From positions 124,001 through 188,000 of the forward strand of contig BQMF02000646.1 in NCBI GenBank assembly GCA_027922465.2: a stretch of 64,000 nucleotides of DNA, given 5' to 3'. Numbering within the stretch: the stretch's first letter is position 1; each line of letters begins with the position of its first letter. The DNA comes from Turritopsis dohrnii. Its lineage: Eukaryota > Cnidaria > Hydrozoa > Anthoathecata > Oceaniidae. The translations under genes were made by a program, and so were the position numbers. Below, piece after piece: positions 48,601 through 56,700 of the stretch. The notes under the pieces are model-generated. The model did not search any database. It was not told the DNA's origin and saw nothing but the letters and a program-made list of their open reading frames with translations.

Positions 48601-50069
48601 TCATAATTCCTTCAAACACACGATGTTTTTTCCCTTGTTAATTTTAACATTTTTTTAGAATTTGAAGGAAGTGCCCATGATCTTAAAAGAAATTGACTTA
48701 AAACTCAATATATTTTTAAATACCAGAGAGCAACAAAGACGATAAAATGTCAAAATGTTTTGATATTTCGCCCGTAAATGCCTCTGAACTCTCTCAAGTA
48801 TTTCAAAATACTAATTTCATAATTCCTTCAAACACACGATGTTTTTTCCCTTGTTAATTTTAACATTTTTTTTAGAATTTGAAGGAAGTGCCCATGATCT
48901 TAAAAGAAATTGACTTAAAATTCAATATATTTTTAAATACAAGAGAGCAACAAAGACGATAAAATGTCAAAATGTTTTGATATTTCGCCCGTAAATGCCT
49001 GGCGATTACGACGATAGCAAAAGTGTTCACATTAGATGATTATGACGATTACGACGGTTACACTTAATTTTAATCGTCTGAATCATCATAATTGTCAGGT
49101 GTGATAGCCCACCTGCTGGATTCGTGGAGAATAATTTTTCATGGACAGAAATTTTGAGTGCAATTTCATTTACTATTGGAATTTTTACTAGTAATGACAT
49201 GTCTTGGAGTGCAATTAACGATAAATCACAAGAAAGGAGAGAAAATGTGTAATTTAGGGTAAACTCGACGAGCCTGTTACACGAAAAAAATCAATTACTT
49301 GGAGAATTTTTTTCAAGTGTTGATGTGAAGTTTCTAATGACTTTGTAGGGAAAAATTCACAAACAGCTTTACTAAGTTGTATACAATTCCCTACAAATCT
49401 ATAGCAAAATAGTTTCGTGCAAACGAAACATGATTTTCCGAATCCCGCAAATTGCGGATATTTTCTCTTCCTTAAAATAATAGTTTTGCTTTTCGTTATT
49501 ACATGATTCAGAGCATAAAATGAGAACAATCATTTCAAACACGAACTACAAAGGGCACTGTAATGTCATCTTGCACGTCACAGTAAACACCCGAAAAAAT
49601 TGCATTGCAACAAAATGAGAAACTCTTAAAGTGAAGTTAGTCCGCGTTTTACACTTTTACCTTTAAAGCAGAGAGTGCAATTAGCGATTTAATTTGCACT
49701 CTTGAATGCTGTTTCAGCCAATCTTGTAAGGTTGACGATTAATAAAATCTATACAACTATAATTACGTGGGGAACTAAAATTTACAGATGAAAAAGTTAA
49801 TCAATATTTTTGAGATAAGAGAAATTCGTATGTTTATAAACAAATATTGGACAAATTATTTGGATATACCTACTACTTAAAGTTGGAGTATAGTTTTAAG
49901 TGAAACAATGTATAATGTATAAATAATTGACCATGTCAAGTTATTAATATAAAACATTGATGTATACGTCTCGACTTACACATTTATTGAAAACAACTCC
50001 TTTCTCTTTTATTCCAGCATTCACATTCCACTTCTCAGAGGCAGCCAGATCTGTTATTGATTTTTTCTG
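30613..50069 (-). CDS. MACPF-TSP1 protein with six CGSG cysteine repeats (5' end missing)
   Basis: Exons 5' to 3': 50069-49980 (likely), 44597-44230, 43921-~43567, 43537-43069, 42703-42569, 42332-42148, 31663-31327, 31112-30613. MACPF features: GYNLLIGDP with DPGYRNQIFLPTC, LPMFTDHFKAAVRALWYA, FKRFINE, and the region's end VPLRYSFSPIVNLF. Then comes a Cys-rich segment (GCGYDDKCPLDSEC) and TSP1 (EWSSWTCVTCGKGNRQVRER). Six ~50 aa repeats follow: Cys, G.....C, GxCGSG, Cys, CC. MACPF proteins form membrane pores in immunity, venom or development; TSP1 and the repeats suggest a secreted protein. Phases match throughout except at 43538-43567. There no GT donor is visible, the next exon is in another frame and the usual Y-G-T-H-Y motif is absent, so an exon was missed, sequence was lost or the gene is damaged. 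The intron at 31113-31326 uses a GC donor. No signal peptide found. Confidence 0.75.
32260..32410. repeat. short imperfect tandem repeats with TTTCGCGAAT
   Basis: Three or so ~40 bp units containing TTCGCGAATTGCCCATT or TTCGCGAATGGCCCATT and GAATTAACTTTCGCGAA. A related unit lies at 32860-32895. They give a false repetitive ORF at 32122-32472. Located in the large MACPF intron. Confidence 0.6.
32880..34492. repeat. ~460 bp repeat (copy A), split by a LINE
   Basis: 32880-33287 and 34448-34492 together match 37399-37866 almost throughout, e.g. TTTACTCGGGTTGTTTGTCC, GACAGTGAACTGTCAATGAA, CAAATCGTGCACTCTTG, AAATGACTCTCCTGT. The LINE fragment interrupts copy A at a GAATGAATAAATGA-like target still intact in copy B. 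Confidence 0.8.
33288..34447 (-). mobile_element. 5'-truncated LINE (CR1/L2/jockey-like) with reverse transcriptase remnant
   Basis: On the - strand a reverse-transcriptase C-terminal half is readable: THFANDTSLFQFE, where the FADD-type catalytic box is changed to FAND; LNDWLNANKIALN; LKYLGVHLDEHLTW; then SHLRYACQLWGLYP and YPTRGQNLGL. The frame is constant but two consecutive stop codons near 34015-34020 break it. A 3' UTR follows and ends in AATAAATATATAAATGAAAT-type short repeats at 33290-33330. The 5' half is missing, the usual outcome of aborted target-primed reverse transcription. Dead copy. Confidence 0.85.
34505..36510. repeat. 114 bp minisatellite, 18 tandem units
   Basis: Each unit contains TGTTACGCAGTATGACCTGT, TATCACATGCTGTTACATG, TTGTTACATTTTTTGAAAAA, CAGTTCTCCCTCAG and CATCTTCAAAAAAGAAG. 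Mean spacing is about 114 bp, with small indels in A and T runs. Outer units are more diverged (ATCACGCGTTG) than central ones. Several ORFs run through it because 114 is a multiple of three; their peptides are period-38 artefacts. In the large MACPF intron. Confidence 0.95.
36520..36735. repeat. inverted relatives of the minisatellite unit
   Basis: Two ~100 bp units in reverse orientation: AATGAAGATGAAAAGGAAAC appears twice, each followed by CAATATGTAACAACACGT and a GTGATAAGGC word. They cap the array at its right end. Confidence 0.7.
36978..37154 (-). CDS. possible 58-aa ORF or 3' exon, element-associated
   Basis: Reads MQELGNLKITKTLMKKGR, then SPLSSSSDESDNND, then a basic KRERPERFRS, ending NIVVS and TGA. 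The acidic Ser-Asp run next to a basic patch looks like real low-complexity protein rather than random AT-rich DNA. The frame stays open upstream to ~37195 and contains an acceptor-like ATCAG. A donor-like ACGGTAAGT lies upstream at ~37325. It may be a separate small gene or the last exon of the minus-strand gene at 39991-40517. No known family. Confidence 0.35.
   Translation of the reverse strand: MQELGNLKITKTLMKKGRMSPLSSSSDESDNNDTLHVKRERPERFRSQVSFHENIVVS
37399..37866. repeat. ~460 bp repeat (copy B), uninterrupted
   Basis: Direct repeat of copy A (32880-33287 plus 34448-34492). It ends 150 bp before the tyrosine-recombinase-like ORF and carries an extra TTCTTCCTTTTCTTC pyrimidine tract. 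The two copies enclose the LINE, the minisatellite and the 58-aa ORF. Confidence 0.8.
37915..38013. repeat. three 33 bp AT-rich tandem units
   Basis: Three consecutive copies of a GTTTTTAAATAAAATAAAAA-containing unit end three bases before the ATG at 38017. They may be 5' leader or promoter DNA of the recombinase-like ORF. Confidence 0.85.
38017..39768 (+). pseudogene. tyrosine-recombinase-like ORF with one in-frame TAG
   Basis: A single 584-codon frame broken only by TAG at codon 391 (39187-39189). The N-terminus has a C2H2 zinc finger (CPVQNC, then DLRKHIDAKH). The middle is helical. The C-terminal part resembles tyrosine recombinases of Crypton type: SRPMTYQYLT (first Arg), EFKTAERYLFD (Lys), then PTRYRQIVE, the H-x-x-R box, where the stop sits exactly at the His position; then QKHSSHVAK. 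I see no obvious nucleophilic Tyr after this, so a second catalytic loss is possible. The tail is acidic then basic. Such enzymes cut and rejoin DNA to move circular elements. It lies on the opposite strand inside the MACPF intron. Alternative: a domesticated gene with readthrough. Confidence 0.6.
39991..40517 (-). CDS. small acidic protein, two exons, element-associated
   Basis: Exon 1 40517-40335 (MADERTDTKLLQHLGSL, DEEDILDQILRRD, HYSDEEGVFSSQ) ends CAG before GTGGAG. Exon 2 40131-39991 follows TTTAG and reads IQIEMNPDGSNEK, DWNHLVFIEPNEM, SYEESEEEHSK, then TAA. Both are in phase 0, giving 107 aa. It points toward the recombinase-like gene and ends 222 bp from it. An alternative donor (ATTGTAAGT after ENYI) could splice to further exons, such as the ORF at 36978-37154. 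Function unknown. It could be the accessory gene of the same mobile element. Confidence 0.4.
40640..41600. repeat. complex array rich in GTAACA motifs
   Basis: Repeated modules of CTTGTAACACCTTGTAACAC, CCTTAGCCTATC, AGTAACGCCTTGTAACAC and AGAAAAGAAAAATGT. Neighbouring blocks share CCATTCTGCTAGAGTCCAG and AAAGAGATTG. The last block (41510-41640) is inverted (GTGTTACACGGCGTTACTAG, GCTGTTACAAGCGGTTACAA). Unit length is irregular. The GTAACA words are the complement of the TGTTAC words of the 34.5-36.5 kb minisatellite on the other side of the recombinase-like gene. Confidence 0.75.
41790..41843 (+). mobile_element. Helitron-like 3' end
   Basis: The hairpin CCGTAAAATGTTTTTACACGG is followed by GTTACTAG and T, identical in layout to the ends at 9465 and 10758. 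The 5' part is not recognisable, so it is a fragment or a diverged element. Confidence 0.6.
45144..45446 (+). other. 100-codon ORF, uncertain
   Basis: An open frame preceded by a TTTAG acceptor-like site. The predicted peptide is Lys/Arg-rich with a balanced composition (NISLVLNAIRKVENYKLL), less AT-driven than most ORFs here. No family recognised. It lies antisense in a MACPF intron and may be chance or a decayed exon. Confidence 0.2.
46087..47165 (-). mobile_element. Helitron-like unit of tandem array, 3'-most on the - strand
   Basis: On the - strand it starts TCTATATATTAATAGCCGAT with a (CTGT)n(TTTG)n tract and ends with the hairpin GCCGCCTTGGCGGC and CTAG, followed by T. The body shares GTAGAGCTCGAAAAACTGAT and TTGATGACGTCA (+ strand) with the 8901-10758 elements, plus ~650 bp shared only with the next unit. 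No replicase ORF. Confidence 0.7.
47166..48046 (-). mobile_element. Helitron-like middle unit of tandem array
   Basis: Joined with no spacer to its neighbours. On the + strand GA (5' TC of the previous unit) is followed directly by CTAGCCGCCAAGGCGG, the 3' end of this one. It has the same ~650 bp interior as 46087-47165 (e.g. GTTACGCGCTCTAACATGGG). Confidence 0.7.
48047..48541 (-). mobile_element. Helitron-like 5'-most unit of tandem array
   Basis: 495 bp. Its - strand 3' end is CTAA instead of CTAG (both fit CTRR) after a GTCGCC/GGCGAC-type hairpin, and its 5' TC is followed on the + strand by T at 48542. It keeps the GTAGAGCTCGAAATTCTGAG and TGATGACGTCATAG body but lacks the 650 bp interior. 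Confidence 0.7.
48570..49000. repeat. 216 bp direct tandem duplication
   Basis: Two adjacent, nearly identical units (48570-48785 and 48786-49000). Each begins GAACTCTCTCAAGTATTTC and ends CGCCCGTAAATGCCT, differing by a few bases and one T. High identity indicates a recent event within the family E element. Confidence 0.9.
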
Positions 50070-52808
50070 CTGAAAATTGAGTTACACTTACATTGCGGTT
50101 AACAGAATGCAAAAATAAAAGTAAAAGTAAAAAAAAGGAAATGTAGTCACCATAAGTGATGTTGAGAGCCAGCAATGAACGAAAAACTTTGTGTTGATTA
50201 AAATAGAAACTCAAATTAAAAAATATTATAGTTGTACAGTTTTCTCAATACTTTAGTAATAATTATACTGATCTGCTGATACATTTTCATGAGTTCCACA
50301 CACCAGAAATTTTCTGACACGTCCTTGGATGTATCTCATTTGTTTTTCAAACAAATTGTAAAAACGCGTGACAGTACAATGATCTTTTGCACATCAAAGC
50401 ACTGTCGGTATGTTTTGATGTTTTCTTGAGCTCGATTCTCACTTTCAGTTAACATGTTTTAGCGTGGGCTACTTTTTGTGAGTTAAGGTTTTAACTCAGA
50501 AAAATTAAAAAATATTATCTTATGGTAACTCGCGTCAGTTTACCTTTTAATGGATGATTTTGAAGTCAAAAATTAAGATGGCTTTAGGAAACATCAAATC
50601 ATCTTGAAATTGTTTGGTGTGTTGGACGATGAGGAAGCATTACAATCGACTGTCAATAATTTGAACCTCTCTATAATTCGAACCATATTCGGTCCCTTCG
50701 ACATTCGAATTTCAGAGATTGTACTGTATTGCAAGAAGAACTGAGCATTTAAGAGGAAAAATGATGCTGTCTATTAAAGAAGAACAACGACTTTTTTTGA
50801 AAGTTAAAATTTATCCCGTATTGTTTGATAAAACGATAATTGTCAATTAACTCATAGCATACAGTTCACTTATCATTTTGAGACACGGTGAGAATTTCTA
50901 AAAATAAACTGTGACATCATCAACTCACATTCTCATTGGACATTTTCTTTTTAAAGATGGCACTATAGTTGTGATCAGTATACACCAAGACTTTCTACTG
51001 AACCGATTCCTTCTGTTAGCTGCTTTCCACGAAAAAACTATTTATCATGGAGGTAAGATTAAAAAACACAGTTTCTATGATATAGGTTCTTTTTAGTGCT
51101 CTTTATATGAGATTCCTTTTGTTTTTAAAAAAGCACACACCACCCACATCCCTTGTTTTGTTTTATAGGAACGAACGTATACATACATTGCTGCGACTAC
51201 AATGACTATTATGACTGTAAATGACTGACAGAGACCTTCACCATCTATTATGCCTTTTGCATAGCTAGCTGCAGAATTTGTGCTAAGTAGTTAAACAACC
51301 ACATTTTCTTTGATGTAGAGGTGCCTGCTCCCCCCTTATTACCGCTATGTGCCGCTTGCCGCTAACTTTGAGTCCGATGGTTTATTTCCTTCATTTAAAG
51401 ACAACAAATCAAACCAAACTAATTATTATCTAAAAGTATATTCATTCAGCCATCGTCATGAAAAGTTTCAAAGTGAATTGCCAACTACACTGTCAGTAAT
51501 ACTGATTAATAGAGTAAAATGTAACACCGGGTCGCGATCATTGTGAAAAAAATATTAAAAATGGCTTCCTCGAAAAATAAATGCTTCAAAATTCAGTGTC
51601 GTAAATAACGGAGCACATCAATTCCTTGTTATTCCTCTGCTGTCTTGAATGCTACCAACATCTGAGATTTTATCCACACAAACAGTTTTCTTGTATATTG
51701 TATACGCGAGGAAATCATCTTAAGTTTACAGGTTTAAGGTAATTCTGTAACCACATGTCCTTTCTCCGCTATAGCGACAAAATTTGTTCTTGTTAGCACT
51801 GATTTCAGCTTGATTATTCAAACAGTTAATTTGTTTTTGCAGACATTCAATTAGCGTGAAATCCCACGTTGATAATATCACCCATAGATTTATCGTTCAA
51901 GAAAACGTAAAACTTGTTTCGTAGACCTTTTCACCCAAAGGACCCATTGTCATTAAAAAATTTTTATTGCGTTAACGCTTTTTAGCAGTTGCAACTTGAA
52001 TTCTGTAGGATCATTCTAGCGTGTATCCTCCACCACAAGTATGGAAACAATTGATTTCATATGTTGCGAGTGTAAACAATAATTCAATTAATGTTGATAA
52101 TTACATTCGCCATTCATGCTTTTAACAAATTAACGATGTCTGTGTTTACTGTATAATTACTCTGTAGGCTCATAATAGGGCAATTCCCATCACGTGTCTA
52201 GATTTTTGCGATCAAAAGTTGACTTGTCGAGACGGCACTATTGTTTTCTAAAAAACTTTGGTCATAAAAATATGGCTGCCTTCGACTTGTAAACAGTAAA
52301 GAGGAACATCACCCCGATGATGTTTACAATTCCAGTATTTGTTATCAATGTTATTCTCCTTGTTTGTTCTTGTTGATTTAGTATCTAGAATGACCAATTG
52401 TGTTGTTAAATCCATTTAACTGTGTTTTTACGTTTGCATTGACGAATTTTGCAACATTATAATTAAAGTAAGCGGTAAGAGGAGCAGGCTCTCTAGGATT
52501 TTTTGAAATTCTCTAGTAGTTTAATTCCCATTTAATTGCTGAAAAAATAACATTGTACCGTCATCTTCTTACTTAACTCCAAACAGTGGCTTCCTAAGTT
52601 TTAAATAGAAATCAAAACATATTCTAACTGTCAAAACACTGCACTACACATGCCACACTGTCAATAAAGCTAAAACTTCTGTTATTGTTATGCTGATTTT
52701 GGTGAGTATAATCATTTGTATCAGCAGAATCTTTGTTGTTCGTAATTAGGAAGGTCATACTTAATTATTGTTGGATTGATTGACAGTATATATATAAATA
52801 TTTATAAA
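50070..52808. other. no supported gene; 5' region of the MACPF gene expected here
   Basis: The first exons and promoter of the - strand MACPF gene should lie in this direction, but I could not identify a signal-peptide exon. Besides the family T repeat copy, the interval is AT-rich DNA with short unremarkable ORFs. Confidence 0.4.
50395..50860. repeat. dispersed repeat (family T), copy 2
   Basis: Matches 27100-27590 with scattered substitutions and small indels, including GCACTGTCGGTATGTTTTGA, GGTAACTCGCGTCAGTTTAC and GAGGAAGCATTACAATCGAC. Confidence 0.6.
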
Positions 52809-53365
52809 CTAGTAACCCGGGTAAAATTTTTTACCAAACTTAACTTCGAAAACAATAGGCCAAATCCACCATTCCCGTGTACATACCCCGTGACGAAAAA
52901 ATAAATCGTAAAATCGCAGCTCAAAAGTGTATCTATGTTGTAGAGCTCGAAAAACTGATCAAAAAAGTGTATGGGATCGTTTCGCTACGACCAACCGTTA
53001 CAGAGATATTGTCCGTTAAAGATTTTGATGACGTCATAGCCGCAATACCAAAAATAATTTAGGCCCAAATTTTGTGTCACCCCATCACCCGTATCGCGGA
53101 CCCTAAAAAACGTCAGTTTTCCCTATTGGTTCTCGAGATATTTCCCCAAAACCGTCGCGTTCGATTAGGGATGCAATGCAATGATTCCCCGTGATAGATT
53201 AAAAAACTGACGTCACGGCACTTGCTACTATATAATAATCGTAAAAAAACGCATGGCCTAACGAAAAATATGACCACGATTAAGAAGATTTTGACCGTAA
53301 AATTCAACAAAATTTATCACTCTCTAAAATAAAAGTGTGACACACACTCGCTATTATATATAAGA
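52809..53365 (-). mobile_element. full-length Helitron-like element on the - strand
   Basis: On the + strand it begins ACTAGTAACCCGGGTAAAA (complement of hairpin plus CTAG, preceded by A) and ends ATTATATATAAGA followed by T (complement of 5' TC). The body matches 8901-9465 in reverse: GTAGAGCTCGAAAAACTGAT, CTACGACCAACCGTTAC, CTATTGGTTCTCGAGATAT. Length is 557 bp against 565 bp. The short ORFs in it are repeat artefacts. Confidence 0.75.
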
Positions 53366-53725
53366 TATTTATGAGTGTTACTTATTGATTTCCCTCGAGC
53401 ATCACACATTGGCAAGTCCAAAATTATTTTGATACAGGTCATAGCCTAAAAACAACGAATTCATGAGTCTGTTGAACCTACCTACCCAATTAGCATGTTA
53501 TTTAACTAATTGTTCACACACTTACTGACACTTTCACTGAAAAGAGACACAAACTCAAATGTAATAAATTATACTCTTATAGCCACTTTAGGCAGGTAAC
53601 GTAAACATTTTCTACCACACTCACAAGGTGAGATATTGAAGCCAATCAAAACAGTAAGTATACAAATAGAATCTATTGTTTTGTCTATGTAATGCTTATA
53701 ACAAGTTGTCTTTCTATTTTTAAAG

Positions 53726-56700
53726 GAGTGTGTAAATGAATGCAATATTGACTTCAATGTGAATGATGATAATGTTCTTGGTAAGCATTAACAATTTTTA
53801 GATTCAGTAGAAACTCTGTCCAGTGGGATATTTATGATGGGGGAAACTTCATAAAAGAGTATTAAGAATAAATATGTAATATAAATAAATAGATATTTGC
53901 AGCTAAGTTATGAATTTCGAAAAGATCTTTTCTTCAGCTGAGATCCTTTTGTATTACTACTTTTTAAGAATAATTGTTCAAGGGAGAATCAGTGTAAGAT
54001 TACCTACTACACACACATATGATTCCAAAAAGGAAAGACACATAACTATATTATTGGTTTTCAGTAATTTTAGAATTATTATAAAATATTTTTTAAGAAC
54101 TATTTTATAAGAACACAAGCCTCAGATTTGGCCAAAAAATAAGAACAAAATAAGAACAAAATAAGCCTCAAATCAATGTTACAAAAATTAAGAACAGCCT
54201 GAGCCTGAATTTTCTTGTAAAATAAGAACAATCCACGATGTGAATTCTCTCACTGGTATACAAATGGTTTAGAAGTTTATTGTTGTTTTTTTTTCACCTT
54301 CAATAAAGGTGCCATCATGGGTTATTACCGAGCAGCAACCATGGTTTTTATCAGTTGTTTTTTAAAAAGATTTATTTCTGTTTTACTGGAAGTTCCATAA
54401 ATCAGAACAAAATGAGGCTGAAATCTGAAACTGTGTTCTTAAAGCTAAGAATAAAATAAGAACAATTCAGGCTGAAAAAAGCTGAAAAAATAAGAACAGC
54501 CAGCCTCAGGTCAGATTTTACTGGTTCTTATAAAAAAAGCATGTAATACAACTTTATCACCATTCATTACAAATTTTACCTGAAGAAAGCCATTCAAATA
54601 AGAATGATAATTTCAATGGTATATTTCAGTGTTTTCCTAAATGATAAAGTGATTGTTTTATAGTTTTAGATGGAAACTCCTTGACTGTTGCAGAGAACAT
54701 TGAGATTTCTGAAAGAAATATAGAGAAATATATAAAGAGAAATATAATCATAATAAGAAAATTATACGTGTGTGATATTCTTTTATTATGTTGATGTAAA
54801 CAACTTCATTTAGATTAATGACGAAAACATAGAAAATGAAAGTGGTAGTAATTCAGAAGGTATATAACTGATTCCGTGAAACTGGTTTAATGACAATTAG
54901 AATGTATATGTTATAATAGGACTTACATGTATATAATATTTATCTAGGTGTCAGATCATTGAAATTTAAAGATAAAGTTGTAAGTTCTGTTGTTGTCAAT
55001 TACACATTTTGAATAATTTTTTTTCATTATTCCTGATGTGTATATTTATACAGGAAAGGAATGAAAATCTCAGGCTAACAGACAATAACTCATTCGGTGA
55101 TGGTAAGCCATTTTCTTCATTATTCTGTCAATTGCTTATCATATATTTGGAAGGGTGTTTTTCAAATTAGAATTTTGCCAATAACACAGTTTTAAAACCA
55201 TCATGTTATAGGGGATATACATCACATCTTTCATAACATAATGTACTGTCATGATGCCATGCACCTAGAATGTGAACTGACAAAAATCACTTTGAAATCT
55301 TTCGGTGATAACAAGGATATGTTTGCTGCTGAAGATATATGTCTGACGTTGGCATCATCTGGATCTGTGGAATCCATATTTTATGCTGTATTGATGGAGA
55401 TTATTATGAATGATGTAACACATAAAGTCATTAGATACTTTGAGTTTGGGAATTTAAATGGCTTTTTCATTGCAAAAATGGAAAATTCATTAGCAGAGTT
55501 TCTACCCTGTGCTATGTATACTGAAAAGGACATTGAAATGAAGAAAGCACGCGATGACACATTGTTCTCTACACGAAGAAAAGGTAAACTTATAGTACTT
55601 GTAAGTTTTGTAATAGTGATACAATGTGATTTGTCATATTTATTTAACTAAATTGATTTTAGCATCTGGACGTAATCCACATGAAATGATTTACATTAGA
55701 AATGTTGCAAAAAACAAAAGGAATATTCACAGTACATTTAGTGGTATAACTAAATGTCAAGAACCATTAAAGATACTAAAAGCAGCAGTTTTCATCCTTT
55801 ACAAGCATCAAAGTTTTGAAGCAGACAACCATGTTTCTAAAAAGTAATTGTTTTCATTTTGCAAATTGTTTTCTTTCCTGTCATATTGATTTACAACAAG
55901 ACTTTCAAATTTTAGGATATTCATTGCGTTACCAGAGCCATGGAGTGATCTAGAAAAAGAGCTCCTTGATTATCGTCTAAATCCATCCTTGATACAACCT
56001 CTAAATCTGATGTGTTCTTTAAGCACACCATCTTCCCTCCAGCAACAATTTAAATATATTTCTTTGGTACCAAATTATCATAAATGGGTTTGGCATGAAG
56101 AAAACAATAATTCAACTTTAAAATTTGAGCAATGTTTCTCCACATCATGTTCACGTTATCCTGGATCATCACGTAATAGAATTATTCAAGCAGTGAATTT
56201 CAGAGCAGATTCGAATCTTTTGGTGTTTTCAATTATTAAAGCTGTTTATTCTCACCCTTGCCAAATTCCATATCAAATAGTCAAGCAGCATCATTCCTGT
56301 AAATGACGGAAAGCTACGAAACGTAAAATCACTGCAGAAGCTGTCATTCCATACAATGCTGAAAATAATAATGGTACTGCAAGTGAAGTTTCAACAATTG
56401 GCGTGATAGAAGTTCCCTCTGTGTCCCAAAATGATAATACTGATGAGGATCATATCAGCGACGATTCTGCAGGTAGTTTGGTAGATGCTACTCAGAATAT
56501 TGCAAGTGGAGAAATCTATCATTCAGAATACAAGGAAACACTATTCAGGTAAACATGCTGACTTGCTTTTTTGAATGATATCTACTGGGTTATGGCCTAA
56601 AATGGATTTTTTGGTACTTTTTCTTAAATTGAGACTTTTCCCTAATATGATTAGTAGGTTTAATCAAAGATGATTGATTATTAATAATGATTGTTCAAGC

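Larger units (their letters stand above)
46049..49086. mobile_element. TIR element (family E), copy 2, split by a Helitron array
   Basis: The left end CCTGGTTCAGATCTGACG runs to AAAAAGTA at 46086. The match to copy 1 (reverse orientation) resumes at 48542 with TCGTCGTAGACGCCAATC and continues to ATCGTCTGAATC. The 2.45 kb between is three Helitron-like units. The right half also carries a 216 bp tandem duplication. Confidence 0.7.

Noticed and set aside
56292..56330. A 39 nt mini-intron (GTAAAT...CTGCAG) that would remove the KDZ stop codon
   Set aside because: Joining its borders creates a new TAA codon, and 39 nt is shorter than all other introns of the gene.
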